Assembly: GCA_964017045.1 (NCBI GenBank) | Contig: OZ024802.1 | Coordinates: 10,862,435-10,926,434 of the forward strand | Origin: Omphiscola glabra | Lineage: Eukaryota > Mollusca > Gastropoda > Lymnaeidae | Direction of reading: 5' to 3' | DNA: 64,000 bases | Shown here: piece by piece, positions 1-11,734 of the stretch | How positions within the stretch are numbered: position 1 is the stretch's first letter | Layout of the letters: every line of letters starts with the position of its first letter | Notes under the pieces: model-generated | What the model was told of the DNA's origin: nothing | Seen by the model: only the letters and a program-made list of their open reading frames with translations | Database searches by the model: none | Translations under genes and position numbers: made by a program

Positions 1-1640
1 TTCACGAACACAAATACTAAAATAAATAAAGCTGAAATTTAAATTATAAAAAAATAGTTTATAATAAAACTAATGTATTAGAAGATTACAATTATTCCAT
101 TAAATGTGCACCGCATGAAGCAAAAAAACTTAAACTTAAATTTTAAAATGTAATTTACCTAAGTATGTTTTTGTAGTCATAGTCCTATCTAGACTGACAG
201 ATCAGTGTGCAATGGCCAATTTTAACCATTCTTAGAGTAGTAGAGTGCTAGACTAGACAAACATAATTTGCCACTCATTTTAACATTTTAAGCTGTAGTT
301 ACCATTACCAGTACTGTATTCATGTACAAATTATTACCTATATATAAAAAAAATTTTTTTAGTGCACTTTTAAGAAACCCAAACATTAAACAGACCCACT
401 GCTTTCTTTAAAAAATATATCTATACATGACGGTTTAAATGATTTAAAATTATCAATCAATGTGAAAACATATTTGGTGCACACTTGAAAAAAAAAAGTG
501 GATCAGTAAAGAAGAATACTGTCAGGAATGTATTTATCTTTCTCTGCCCTAAGGTTCATTTTACTTTCAAATTTCCTTGGCATAACTTCAATTTAAAAAA
601 TATACACTTTTGCAAACCCTATCCTCAAACATGGATGAAATCCCCCCCCCCCCAAAGTAATTTAAAACATCTATCTCTACCTCAGTTGAAGTTGAGCTAT
701 TATGTATGTTTGTTTTTCAAACCAATTAAACTATATAAAAATATATGGCTTAATTGGTTTAAAAAACAAGACAAAAATACATTATAATTATAGCTCAGCT
801 GTATTTTTTACTTGGCTGTCCAAAAAACAGAAATAGTTTGAGAGCTCTTCACAGCAAAAAATGTCATCACAAGAAAACAGAAACATGCTGTCCCAGATTG
901 TGTTACAGGTAAATTTAAATGGCTAGATATGGTGGTGGTGCATAAACAAAACCAAATCAATTTATGGATTAACCTAGTTTTTAAATCATATTCATACATC
1001 AATGTGTATCAGGATCTTCTAAATATTAGTAGCAACATCATTTAGGTGTACTGAAATATTACAAAGGCCATCTAATCTTAGCTTAGAAAGTAGAAGTTAA
1101 TGTGTGTTACAGTGTGTAGTTTAGTAGTTTTTCTCAATTTATAATTTCTTTGGCTAAAATTCACCCTGGGGCTTAGAACTTATGGGCAATCCATAAATTA
1201 CATCAATGCTATTTTGGAAATTTTTACCCCCACATTCCCTGACTTGTAACAAAATTTAAAAACCCTACTTATCCCAAAATTCACCCATCACCATCGGCAA
1301 ACATCGCTCACATATGAGACCCTCCTTACTTATGGTTAATAAAATTTACTTTTTTTTACAATCAACAATTATTTTTTCTGATTTCCTCGGTTAGTGTTAA
1401 TTAAGTTATAAAAATACTATTATTACTACACTACACTAGTTTAACTTAGAAGAAAGTAGGCCACGCCTAATATAAATGATTAGCTTGTTCAATATAAAAA
1501 AATTATAGTTATGGTCATGGCAATACTGACAATAAAATTGACATAATTTATAGATAACCTCAGTTTCAGCTTAAATATATATTATATAAGTTATAATAAT
1601 ATTAATAAAATAAATATTTGGGTCAATTTACACTTTGGAA
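1..1640. other. AT-rich non-coding DNA
   Basis: No gene is recognisable here. Reading frames are short and low in complexity on both strands. The stretch lies downstream of the splice donor of the minus-strand exon at 2973-3153, so it is probably part of that gene's first intron. I looked on the minus strand for a second exon carrying the Rossmann-fold TGxxxGIG motif expected next in that family and did not see one. Confidence 0.5.
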
Positions 1641-1649
1641 ACTGAGTTT

Positions 1650-2003
1650 AATTATTGTATTGAAGTATTGTATTGATTTTCTGACTAATTTTGGATTTTC
1701 TTTTTGGTGGAACCTGAAATAAAGTGTTTAAAAGTGTATTCTATGAAACTGTATGTTAGGTTTTCCTTATTTTACATTTATTTTGTATTGTTTTTCTTCA
1801 TTTATACAGTTTTCTTACCACAGAGTGCAACTTTAGCTGCAGACGTCTTTTACTCGAGTGTTAGGCTAGGGTTAAGTTTTAGCTGATGCGAGTTATTTTT
1901 ACACTGCTGCCATCTTGGTTGCATGAACTGCAAAAGGTCACGGGTCATGACAACCAAGATATCGGCAGTGGAAAACGCTATGGTGCGGATAGCGTAAGTT
2001 TAA
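1650..2003 (+). repeat. partial copy of the 2033-2757 TIR element
   Basis: This stretch aligns collinearly with 2230-2757. Both copies share the run through 'ttttggattttct' and 'gtatgctatgaaactgta'-like sequence, then 'cattgtttttcttcatttt', and then a long hairpin followed by a 'gcgtaagttta'-type end. Here the hairpin arms pair 1903-1926 with 1946-1969 around an 18-base loop. The left end of the element is missing. The copies differ by many substitutions and by about 200 bp present only in the second copy. Confidence 0.6.
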
Positions 2004-2032
2004 CAATTTTGTTATATTATATTGATGACTCA

Positions 2033-2757
2033 ACTTACGTTCTCTGCGCCACGGCTGTGTAGGATTCTCTCCTCTTTGTTGATCTTCCTGTTGTTACTAG
2101 AGTTAACTTTTCCTTACTACGACGATGGAATGTTTAAAATTTCATTGGTTGATTAATTATAGTAATTAAAATTTCATTGGTTGGGTAATTAGAATATTTT
2201 AATATTACCGTAATTTTGTAACATGGCTTTAATTATTGTATATGGTATTGATTTTCTGACAAATTTTGGATTTTCTATTTTGATGAATCTGAAATGAAGT
2301 GTGTAAAAGTGTATGCTATGAAACTGTAAGTTGGGTTTTCATTATTTCACAATTATTTTTCATTGTTTTTCTTCATTTTTACGGTTTCTCACCACAGTGT
2401 GTAACTGTAGCGGCACATGTGTTTTAGTTGAGTGGAAGGAGCCTGTACCGGCAGGAATTACGCTAGGAAAGGGAGCGACCGCAGGTCATTGACTCTTCTT
2501 TCCGCATATCTAGAAGGATACAATAAAGTAGAGACGTTCACCATGAAATTTATGTACCCGTGGACATTTTTTAATCAAATATTAATATTTTGGTCCAATT
2601 ATTTTTTCTTTCTGCACATTCTCTTCATTTGCCCTCCCCATTTTAGCAGACATGAGTTCTTTTTACACGGCCTCCATCTTTGTTGCCATTTTACAAGTCA
2701 TCACAACCAGGATGGCGGCCGTGGGGAAACACCGTGGCGCAGAGAACGCAAGTTTAC
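2033..2757 (+). mobile_element. non-autonomous DNA element with ~23-bp terminal inverted repeats
   Basis: The left end at 2034-2056 begins 'acttacgttctctgcgcca'. The right end at 2733-2756 is its inverted repeat with about one mismatch. A second internal hairpin pairs 2666-2685 with 2704-2723 and carries 'ccatctt'/'aggatggcggcc' arms that resemble YY1 sites. No transposase is encoded. No clear target-site duplication could be assigned, so the superfamily is unknown. A truncated copy lies immediately to the left. Confidence 0.5.
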
Positions 2758-2972
2758 CTATTCAAGCCTATATTATATATTGTTTTAGAAGTTAGAAGGG
2801 AAAGCAGATTTAAGTTTAAAATTTAAAGTTTAGATTTTCTTATTATAATTACTATTAATTGACTTTGAATTTATTGTTAATGGATTAATAACTAATAATC
2901 ATTGCCACTAAGCTATATAATTATATAGGATTATTTCATTTATAATTTTATTAATATTTTTATTAACATTAC

Positions 2973-3153
2973 CTGCCCATGAACCTGCTTTCTTGAGATT
3001 AGCCGATAATCCGAGAGCTCCAGATATAAAATGAGCATTTAAAAATCTGAAAATTCCAACTGCTACTTTAAAGGCTATAAAACCTGTCGTTAATGCGCCG
3101 ATGAGGCTAAGTATCTCACACGATTCACCGAAATATTGCTTTATCATTTTCAT
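2973..3153 (-). CDS. very-long-chain 3-oxoacyl-CoA reductase / 17-beta-HSD12-like, first coding exon (partial gene)
   Basis: The minus strand opens with ATG at 3153 and reads 60 codons. It starts MKMIKQYFGES, then has a hydrophobic stretch (about residues 13-37, ILSLIGALTTG...) that would be the N-terminal membrane anchor. It ends LGLSANLKKAGSWA. In the HSD17B12/KAR family of ER-membrane short-chain reductases, which carry out the second step of fatty-acid elongation, the anchor is followed by a GxWAVVTGxxxGIGK Rossmann motif. Here the frame reaches GSWA plus one base and then meets a consensus donor, CAG|GTAATG, with the GT at 2972-2971. A phase-1 intron at this place fits my memory of the family. 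Translation past the donor becomes asparagine- and isoleucine-rich and hits stops. The remaining exons must lie left of position 1. Family identity rests on the short GSWA context, so a related SDR is possible. Confidence 0.65.
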
Positions 3154-3240
3154 AGATATTTACAAAATATCAAAAGTGACCGGCCCGGTGGTGGTATGTT
3201 ACTGCAGTAATATAGCTTTCTCACGTGACACACAGGTGTT
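3154..3240 (-). promoter_or_regulatory. 5' flank of the HSD17B12-like exon with a CACGTG E-box
   Basis: A palindromic CACGTG sits at 3222-3227, 69 bases upstream of the minus-strand ATG, in the context tcacgtgac (the type bound by bHLH-ZIP factors such as USF or SREBP). No TATA box is evident. The placement suits a TATA-less housekeeping promoter, but that assignment is inference. Confidence 0.3.
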
Positions 3241-3799
3241 GTCAAGAGCCGTTTGGAATTTTTGGTTTTTCATTAATTTTTATAATCGACTTTTTATATT
3301 GTAATAATGTGCAAGTTGTTATGGCTGGAGGCGTTATTTACATCAAGTATTCATGAGATCAAAAGAGGAACTTAAGTCTTAAGTAATATATTGCAAGGTA
3401 AAGCAGGTATTGACAAAAATGTATTTTCATTTTGATTAGCTGTAACAAATTATAATAATAATTATAACAAACATCATCACCATAATCATCTGGTTAACAA
3501 ATAATAATAGGAAAATAGGCTATGTCGCATGCAGAGCCGTCGCGTGACTCTTATGAGCCACCTATTCGGTTTTGTGACTGCATTCAAAGTTAAGCTGATA
3601 GAAAAATTATTCCACGTCACAACTTTGACCCATTTAAAATTCGAGGCCCCCTGTAGCCTTCTAGGCCCCCACGACGGTTCTGATTGCATGGCATGTGTAC
3701 TGACAGTAAAATAATTTATTCATTTTATCCGCTCACACAATCGGAAAACTATTTCCTTATAACGTTTGAAATCCCCAACCATCACCAACATTTTCCAAA

Positions 3800-5219
3800 A
3801 TACGCCTGACTAAGGCAAACTCCGCTAGACTGGCTTGATACAAATATCACTAGTGCCTACAAGAAAGGTGACCGTCATAACCCAGCAAACTACCGCCCAA
3901 CATTCCTGACCTCAGCCAATGAAAAATTCTAGAACACATCATATGTCGCCACATAATGAACTACCACGAACACTAAAACATTTTGGCCAATACCTAAACC
4001 ACGGTTTCCGCTCTGGAATCTCAACAGAAACTCAATTAATCATCACCACGAATGACCTCTTGCCGCCTATGACAAAGGTAACCAGATCGATATGACGATT
4101 CTCAACTTCTCCAAAGCCTTCGACACTGTTCCACACTGCCTTCTTCTACACAAACTCCACCACTACGGCATTACCGGCAAATTTCATTCCCGGCTCTGAA
4201 CATTCCTAACAAAACGGAGTATGCAAGTAGTGGTAGATGATGTCCGATCAGACAAAGCCATTGTAGACTCATGGGTTCCTCAAGGCACGGTGCTGTGCCC
4301 ACTTCTTTTTCTGTCACATAAACGACCTCCCTGATACTGTACAATCTCAAGTGAGGCTGTTAGCAGATGACTGTCTTATCTACAGAGAGATAAACGGCTA
4401 CGATGACCACAACCACCCCAAGCAGATATGAAGTGCCTTATGAATTGGGCAGACAAATGGGAAATGAAATTTAACGAAACCAAATGGGACACAATGAGCA
4501 TCTCAAGAAAAAAAAACATTAACCTATATGTACTCCCTAAACAACACAATTCTCCAAGTATCAAATAATTCATACATTGGGATTCTATTCTCGAATAACC
4601 TAAAATGGTCACCCCAAATAAACAACATAAAAAAGCCAACTCCACACTAGGTTTCAATCGAAGAAATCTGCACCACTGCCCAACATCCTGCAAACACAAT
4701 GCTTATCTTGCACTCGTCCGTCCACTACTAGAATATGGTGCGCTCATTTGAGACCCATACATAAAGGAAGACATGGACAAGATGGCGCGAAGTCATCGTA
4801 CGTGACCACAGATCCAGCACTCTTAATTTCGTCATTGGCTTTCTTAATTTAAAAAGATTTGACATCCCCTCCCTCAAAGACAGACGAGAAAAGCTCCGCC
4901 TAATTTTCCTATACAAAGTGGTCATTAGGCTAGTGCCGGCCATTCCAGCAAAAACGTATCTCATCCCACAGAATCCAGGTCGCTTAATCAGAGCCAAACG
5001 CTCACTAAACACTGACTTCACCTCAAAAAACCCCATAAGCAATATTATATCCGGAACAATAGCAAATGCTTTAATGTGCCTCGGTTGAATATAGTCCAAT
5101 AAAAACAATCATTGTTACCACGCATAATCATCGCTTGGAACTACCTGGACAATACCGCCGTAAACTCGACGTCAATCGAGAAGTTCAAAACTTTCTTAGC
5201 ATCCTCTAGGAGCCTTTAA
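3800..5219 (+). pseudogene. LINE (Jockey/CR1-group) reverse transcriptase, decayed
   Basis: Plus-strand translation, switching frame several times, gives successive reverse-transcriptase landmarks: YKKGDRHNPANYRP near 3860, FSKAFDTV near 4105-4130 (first catalytic aspartate), VPQGTVL near 4275, and a LADDCL box at about 4360-4375 (catalytic Asp pair, in place of the usual FADD). These are followed by MNWADKWEMKFNETK, ALVRPLLEYGA and the thumb/C-terminal region with EKLRLIFLYKVV. It ends IIAWNYLDN...EKFKTFL and a stop at 5217-5219. Internal stops and frameshifts are numerous and no endonuclease domain precedes it, so it is a 5'-truncated dead copy. The following ~480 bases, which include 'ccttccgtcttcacgagacg' near 5565, are probably its 3' UTR or a small SINE-like tail. 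Confidence 0.8.
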
Positions 5220-6085
5220 AATACCAGCATCACATCCCCAAACGTTGCACGTATGCCAGTCCATGGATTCAGCAACGTACCCTACCAGAACCCGAATCCA
5301 CACACTCTATTCAAATCTGACTTTTTCGGGAATTGTTTTGCTAATGATTAGCCTATAAATCTGACGAAGTTTCACTAGGATTCGAATTTAGTTACAATTG
5401 CCCAGTATGTTATCTGTTGCGTGATATGAAATAAGAGACTCAAGTATGTAAAATAATATGTACATATTTTTTATGCGTATGGACGCCTCTGCTTCTGATT
5501 AACGCCCAAGCTTATTTTATTTTGTCCACCCATTTCCACGTTTAAATTGTATTGTATGGCATCCTTCCGTCTTCACGAGACGATGGAGTAGCTATATTGT
5601 AGTCATACACTTCGACGAGTGGCTCACTAGGCCAATCCTGGAATGACAATCTCGTCTACATTTCACGCAGAATTTAAATTAAAATGTAAATAATAGCCTA
5701 AGGAGCAATTCATGAATGACGTCACGCCAAAATAAAAATTTGGGAAAGGGTGGGGGGGATGGGGGGTACATTTTTGTGACGGGTGCTGGGTGGCACGACT
5801 GATACATGTAACACTGAACAACTCAAAAAAGCAAAATCAAGGGTCAAGGAGAATTTTCAAAGGCGATTTTAGATTAGACGAGGCCTAAGACATTCAGACT
5901 CGTTGGACAATGTCAAAACAAAAGCCTGCAAATTGTGCAGAAAGGTTAGGGAGAATTACATCTTTATCATTTTTGGATCTGGAAAAAAGTTTATATTTTT
6001 CTTCTTCTAGCCCGAAGTTTCTCGTTAACAAATACAGTATGACACTTCTCTATAACACATTCTTTGCAAGGTGTTTGATTTGACT
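5220..6085. other. non-coding, probable LINE 3' UTR then unassigned sequence
   Basis: No coding potential is seen. A G-rich run occurs at about 5748-5768. The stretch links the LINE remnant to the 33-bp array. Confidence 0.35.
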
Positions 6086-6283
6086 TGAAACCACCAGTGT
6101 TTGGACACTCCGTTCTTTTTAAATCCCCAGTGTTTGGACACTCCGTTCTTTTTAAATCACCAGTGTTTGGACACTCCGTTCTGTTGAAACCAACAGTGTT
6201 TGGACACTCCGTTCTGTTGAAACCAACAGTGTTTGGACACTCCGCTCTGTTGAAACCAACAGTGTTTGGACACTCCGTTCTGT
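6086..6283. repeat. 33-bp minisatellite, 6 copies
   Basis: The core cagtgtttggac recurs at 6095, 6128, 6161, 6194, 6227 and 6260, exactly every 33 bases. Copies differ mainly in the segment before the core (cacc, cccc or aaca). Because 33 is divisible by 3, open frames of 11-residue repeats appear on both strands. They are a by-product of periodicity and not evidence of a protein. Confidence 0.95.
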
Positions 6284-6672
6284 TTATTCTATATACATAC
6301 CGACCAGAAGGAGACATATAAAATCAATGTTGGTGGGTCGCGATGAAACTAGATCATGATGAAATGGTGCATTTATGATAATAGACTTGAATCTGTTAGT
6401 CAGAAATGGCTTAGCATATCCACATGAACATGAAGTAGGTCTCTATAATATGACTAAGCCACTCGATAATGTAAATTTGTGTAAAGCTACACCTGTACCA
6501 GGAGGAACATGCGCAGGGGTCACTTAGACTTGGTCATTGGTATCTCATTGCTTAAATTATCGTTAGGCATTTTATACAGCCTACAGGCCGAATCCGGCTA
6601 TCTTAGATGTTCGATATATTAGGGGTTTTATATTAGAGTGCTAAGTACTAGATGATAGGTATTAGATGTTAT

Positions 6673-6996
6673 ATGAGCAAAAGACGCGTCCTGACCAACA
6701 GACGCGTCCTGACCAACAGACGCGACCTGACCAACAGACGCGTCCTTACCAACAGACGCGTCCTGACAAACACCAGACGCGTCCTGGCAAACACCAGACG
6801 CGTCCTGACCAACAGACGCATCCTGACCAAAAGACGCATCCTGACCAACAGACGCGTCCCGATCAACAGACGCGTCCTGATAAACAGACACGTTCTGACC
6901 AACACCAGACGCGCCCTGGCCAATAACAGACTCGTCTTGACCAACAGACACGTCCTGGCCAACAGACACGTCCCGATCAGCGGACGCGTCCCATCA
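6673..6996. repeat. 18-bp minisatellite (acgcgtcctgaccaacag), ~17 copies
   Basis: The unit is 18 bp with occasional 2-3 bp additions (aaacaccag). It is CpG-containing (ACGCGT) in an AT-rich neighbourhood. Several overlapping frames remain open on both strands because the unit is a multiple of three. Confidence 0.95.
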
Positions 6997-7204
6997 TACA
7001 AACGCCAACTTATTTGTGAAACATAATAATTTAGTGATAGTGAACCTTTTCTATATTGACTATATAATGTCTAAAAATTAGTTAATTTTTGGTATCTTGT
7101 AATTTCAGTTATATGTTATTTTTTACACATTTTAACGCTATTGGAGCATTGCATCTTTCTGGCTGTTGAGCAAAATACTTCGTCATCATACGTGACATAC
7201 ACAC

Positions 7205-7854
7205 CTAGTTATAGCCCGCCAAACATTGGTGACGGTACTGCGTGAACGTCCCATCTACTAAAGTTACTTGAATAAACATGAACTCAAATAACGCACATTT
7301 AAGAATCCCAATTTTTGCTACACCCCTTCCCCCCATGATACGTCGTTGCACACTTTTTATTTCACGCCCATGAACTTTATTAAATATTCTTATGTCCCAA
7401 CCACTTTTAGACCGATTATTTACTACACCATTTTTAAAGTGAGACAATTTCATTTCCGAAAAGAAAATATTACGCCCCAAACGCAATTGTGGTATGATAA
7501 AAATATTATTTAGAGTAGTTATCGGGAATTATAATTTGCCCTCTATTGAACTCACTATTGAACCATACTTTCCTGCAAACATAAAGAATTATATTACATA
7601 TATTAACTATTTTACAAAACAATTCATGTACCATTACTAAGTACGCCATCACTGCTGCTCCTGCTAAAACATAACAACATTAACAACGCCATTTCCCATA
7701 GCCAAATATACGTCATAAAATACAAATTCTTTAGCAAAAGCTATGAAAATAATCTTAATACCAAATACGCTGAATAGGAAGCAGCAGCCATGAGCTTGTT
7801 AGGAAGCAGCTGGAAATGGAAGCAGTCTACCAAAAGCGTAATTTATATAAGAGA
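7205..7854 (-). mobile_element. Helitron-like non-autonomous element, copy A
   Basis: Read on the minus strand, it starts TCTCTTATATAAATTACGC at 7854, preceded by host A. It ends with a terminal CTAG at 7208-7205. A short inverted repeat that pairs cgccaa with ttggcg in other copies lies about 11 bases before the CTAG; here the loop side is partly degenerate. A 5' TC, a 3' CTRR and a subterminal 3' hairpin are the hallmarks of rolling-circle Helitrons. The base after CTAG is not T as it is in copies B and C. The body is non-coding and aligns with copies B, C and D across the segments 'gcttccatttcc', 'aattcccgataact' and 'aaattgggattcttaaat'. It carries the short sequence ggttcaatagtgagttcaat, the likely seed of the array in copy D. 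Confidence 0.75.
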
Positions 7855-8470
7855 TAATTTATGCATATTATAAACTGGAAAAATGATATATGTTTCTGTA
7901 CTGATGTGAAAAGTCTCATGCTGAAGTTTGGTATCAAGCAACGTTACTTATCAATGGAGACTGTTCATAGATTCCACCAAGGTCAAGGTGAGCTGCCGGA
8001 GATCACTAAAAATATATTTCTTACATTCTCATCTGGATTTTTTCATGCCCGATTTTGGATGATGAAAGAGTTGACCGTGGAGAGAGATTTCATCAAGACA
8101 TCTTTACATTGGAATCAAGGTGTCATGGTCACTGCATTTCCAATACGACGAGTGATTACTGCTTGTTTCTGCAGATGAAAATAGCGGCCACTGACGAGCA
8201 CTTTTGAAACTCGGAGAGAGTTCAACTGGAAACGAATTTATAGAATGTATGCGTTCATCTGAGTAACACATAGATGTTAGATTTAGAAACATTAACAAGA
8301 TTGTTTTCTTCTTAAATTTTATTGTATTCTAGATTTCGGCGTATATTTGTATAAAGATTCTATTAACTGTCAACATTTCATAAAATAAGAACAAAAAAAC
8401 ATAAAATTTCTTACTGGAAATGGGTTCAGTTTTATTTTGTTTTGTTGTTGTGACTACTCTATAGTCGCAC
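7855..8470. other. no recognisable gene
   Basis: A 105-codon plus-strand frame at 7861-8178 is the only longer open frame. It matches nothing I recognise, lacks a convincing splice or promoter context, and starts at the Helitron edge. Confidence 0.3.
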
Positions 8471-8556
8471 GGTCAGTGGCGTCACTGGAAGGGGGGTGGG
8501 GTTCGAGGTGCGGACTTCAGCGGATCAGGGTGACTAGAAAGAACAGGTTGCCATTG

Positions 8557-8647
8557 AAAAGGTTTCAAACAAACAGGTTTCAAACAAACAGGTTTCAAAC
8601 AAACAGGTTTCAAACAAACAGGTTGCAAACAAACAGGTTGCAAACTG
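8557..8647. repeat. 15-bp minisatellite (acaggtttcaaacaa), 6 copies
   Basis: There are six near-identical units in tandem; the last ones carry gttg in place of gttt. It lies within a G-rich segment that begins cagtggcgtcactgg at 8474, a sequence resembling a DNA-transposon terminus. Confidence 0.9.
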
Positions 8648-8649
8648 AG

Positions 8650-9520
8650 CAGGATGCCCCAAGAGAATGGCGTCATTAAGCAGGAAGACTGGGGGTGGGG
8701 GCCCTCACAGTGACGTGTGGAGGGGTAAATACAATGGCGGAAATCCGAACAAGAGACTACGGAATCACTTTGCACTGATTAAACAGGAAGGCGGTATTTT
8801 TGCAAAGGAATCGTTTTCACTCTAAACTGCAGATCTGAAAAAGAGCCATCAAATTTGTAGCAGATGTCCTTGAGGCTGCTGCTGAAATTTTGCTACATTC
8901 GTAGTCTACCGTAAAAACACATTCCTGGTCGTTGAAAAAATATCTTTGCGTGTCAGATAAGCTATCATCTTAGGCGACGCTTGTCCAGGTCTGGGCAGCG
9001 ATAACCGCGTCTTGCTCTTCTGACGGTGGACGGTGGCAGGCGTTCATTGTGGATGTGGAGATAGGCGGGTAAATGGTTGGCTTAACACGACGACCCCTTT
9101 GTCATACATTAAAAATTTTAACAATTTAATAATATGATTAATCATTACTCAGTTATACATGCGTGTGTGTGTGTGTTATTTGTAGTATGTATACTTATTA
9201 TAATCTCAAATTTAATTCTATGCTTTATTTAAAATTATTTACATTGTCGTGCATAAAGCCAATAAACACGAATATTACAGATTGAATAACAATAAATTGC
9301 AGTAAGCGATTGGTCATTTGATTCTCTCGTCTGAGCTCACCGACACATCTCAGCAAGAAAAGGAATAATGGAAAGCAAGGGACATTGCATTGTAGTTTTA
9401 TTTTACTGATAACTCTATTCAGACAAAGTATTAAGGACCTCAATGTGGACAATGGATATAAAAGGGGGGAGAGGGCTGAATGTGGTCAATGTGGCTGTCA
9501 ACTATGTTCTTCTGGATTGA
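8650..9520. other. no gene seen
   Basis: The only structure noted is a short (TG)n tract near 9161-9175. The remaining reading frames are short. Confidence 0.3.
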
Positions 9521-9529
9521 GTAATTCGT

Positions 9530-9916
9530 CAAGTTCCCAAACATGTTGTAATACGCCGTACTATTCTTAATATCACTGAGTGAACTCAAGTCCTTTTCAT
9601 AATAATTATAACTTTACTTAATAAATACAGGCTGCAACTTCAATAGACCCATGAATATATTATGATATAGCGCATCTCTCTATCAGACATAATAGAATCA
9701 CATCTTACTTCCACAACGTTCCACTCAAGACTGCCGCGCGACTAAAACTACGTCACAATACAGACTACACAATACGTCACAATTAACATAAAAATACGTC
9801 ACTCAGTCAAGCGCGGGAAGAGCGTTCATTAACTAATTAAACTCTCTAACACACACCGCTCGTAATAAACATGACATTCAATCGCATCAACTACTAATGA
9901 ACGCCCATACTCGACA
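9530..9916 (-). mobile_element. LTR-like repeat, copy 1
   Basis: Read on the minus strand, it begins TGTCGAGTATGGGCG at 9916. It runs through ttaatgaacgc, tgacgtatttt and a polyadenylation-like AT stretch to aaaaggacttgagtt. The same order of blocks is found on the plus strand at 47658-47950. The TG start, internal AATAAA-like signal and shared downstream block (aacttga...ccaatccag) suggest the 5' end of an LTR retrotransposon. No gag or pol is present. Confidence 0.45.
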
Positions 9917-10589
9917 GCGGCTTTGGACAAAAAGATGTACAACAATCTTTTGTTCCCTATCTTGTCAGACTTTACCAAGCTTCCCCCCTGCCAGATATTG
10001 TACAATCACCTATCTGTAATCACACTAAAACTAATTATTGTCACCAAGCTAGGAAGTGTGGCTGGACCGAAAGATATACAAAGTTAATTTGTTGCTCAAC
10101 TTGTCATGATTTATTTATGATATCTTAAAGCTAATTTTTTTCTGTGACTTTTTTCATGTGACTTTTTCCTAGCAAAATTCGTGACGTTTTTCCCCGTGAC
10201 TTTTTTCCTGGGAGTGCAGTGTAAAGTGTTACTTCGTAAATCTACCAACTGCTGGTTGCTTAAGAGTTTTCTTGTGTCATAAAAAAATCGACACTGAAGC
10301 AGATTATTTATGAATCACAATATTTATCTTTAAGAACAATGACAAGTATTGGAACTATTTTCCGATTCCCATTTCATGACAAGGGAGATCACAGTGAAAT
10401 AACAGGTTTAGTTTCGGATTAAAAGTCAGGGAGACTATCCAAAATTTGTGTGAAATAGCATTGTTAATACATGAATATTTCCTCCCAAAATACATACTGC
10501 ATATCAAACTGTATATCGTACTGTATATCATACTGTATATGCCAGACGTCATTTTCCGCTGATGTACTTGTGCTTTTAAAGAAAACTTA

Positions 10590-11330
10590 CTTATGCTTTT
10601 TATTCCGTATGAGGGCAAATGCCGTTTACAAAAATTGTTTGTAAATCTCTGTCCCGTGCTTTCCTTTCCAGTTGCTTCCAGGTGTATCCCATACTTTGTG
10701 TGTCTCCCTCTAGCTCGCGTCTCCATGTTTTCTTATGCCTTACTCTTTTTCTTTCTATTCTATGCAAGGGATTGTCTGGTGATGTTATCTGGGGTTTTGG
10801 GGAGAGTGTGCTCTATCCACCTCCAGTAAATTCTTTGTTGGTGATGGTGTTTAGCCATTTGATGTTCAGGATCTTTCTAAGGCAAGTTTTTATGAAGGCC
10901 TGTACTTTCTGCGTAATGCTCGCTTTGTTCTCCAAGTTGTGGCTCCATAGAGTAGTTCTGTTCTGACATATGTGTTGAAATTTCCGACTTTGGTTTGCAG
11001 ATTCAGCTCCTTTCGCTACCATATTTTCTGTAATAGCACACATGCAGACCTAGCCTATCCAACTGTAGCCTTGACATCCGCTTCGGATCCACCATTTATG
11101 TTAATGGTGCTGCCTAAGTATGTGAAGGCCTCGACTTCTTCCAATGCATTTCCTGCCAGAGAGATATTCTCTTGGTTGATGAGTTTACCTTCATGATGTT
11201 TGGCGTGCTTTTATTTATATAGAGTTCAAGCTGTGCTGAAATGATGGCTACGCCTTGAGTCTTTTCCTGCAACTATCGCTGATTGTGGGACAGAAGAGCA
11301 ATGTCAGCTGCATACAGTGGCGCAGCTAGA
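10590..11330 (-). pseudogene. LINE (RTE/CR1-type) reverse transcriptase C-terminal part, decayed
   Basis: The minus strand carries, in broken frames, the typical C-terminal order of this RT group. It has AQLELYINKS and a GS(T)IN...ADVKA-like block near 11050-11200. It continues through QAFIKTCLRKILNIKW near 10880 and WRWIEHTLPKTPDNITRQSLA near 10760-10830, to the NTWRRELE...MGYTWKQLE block near 10660-10740. Several in-frame stops and shifts are present. The upstream endonuclease and catalytic parts are absent. A shorter plus-strand relative lies at 24800-24965. Confidence 0.75.
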
Positions 11331-11332
11331 GT

Positions 11333-11600
11333 GTTTGGCGCCCGGGGACAAGATTCACGCCCGGGGACAAGATTCATTTTAAAGCGCCCTCTTTTCCTTT
11401 TTCAACTCTCAAATCCATTATTTTCATTAATAAAATAATACCAAAGCACATTTTGGCGCCCCTAACTAGCTGGCACCAATGTTCTCCCTAAGGTTTGCTG
11501 GCTCGTGTGCAAAATCATACAATTGTGTGCAAAGTTTTAACTTTGCAGAGTGCAGCGTTTGGCGCCCGGGGACAAGATTCACTTTTAATTATCTTCAGGT
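11333..11600. repeat. direct repeats of a GC-rich motif (gcgcccggggacaagattc)
   Basis: The motif occurs at about 11338, partly again at about 11358, and at 11562 in a longer shared context (tttggcgcccggggacaag). The first copy follows cagtggcgcagcta, a sequence that looks like a DNA-transposon end. It is probably a degraded mobile element. Confidence 0.5.
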
Positions 11601-11734
11601 GTATTGCACTGTGATTTCTGTGCACATTCAGGAAATAAAACGTATTATTGAGCTCTAGGAAAGTCACGTGAATGACAGAGAGATTGGCAATAATGTGATG
11701 CGTGCGAAAGTAACACGCAGTCGTGTCGTCTGCT

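Noticed and set aside
7861..8178. 105-codon plus-strand frame
   Set aside because: Starts at the Helitron boundary, has no recognisable motif and lacks a promoter or donor.
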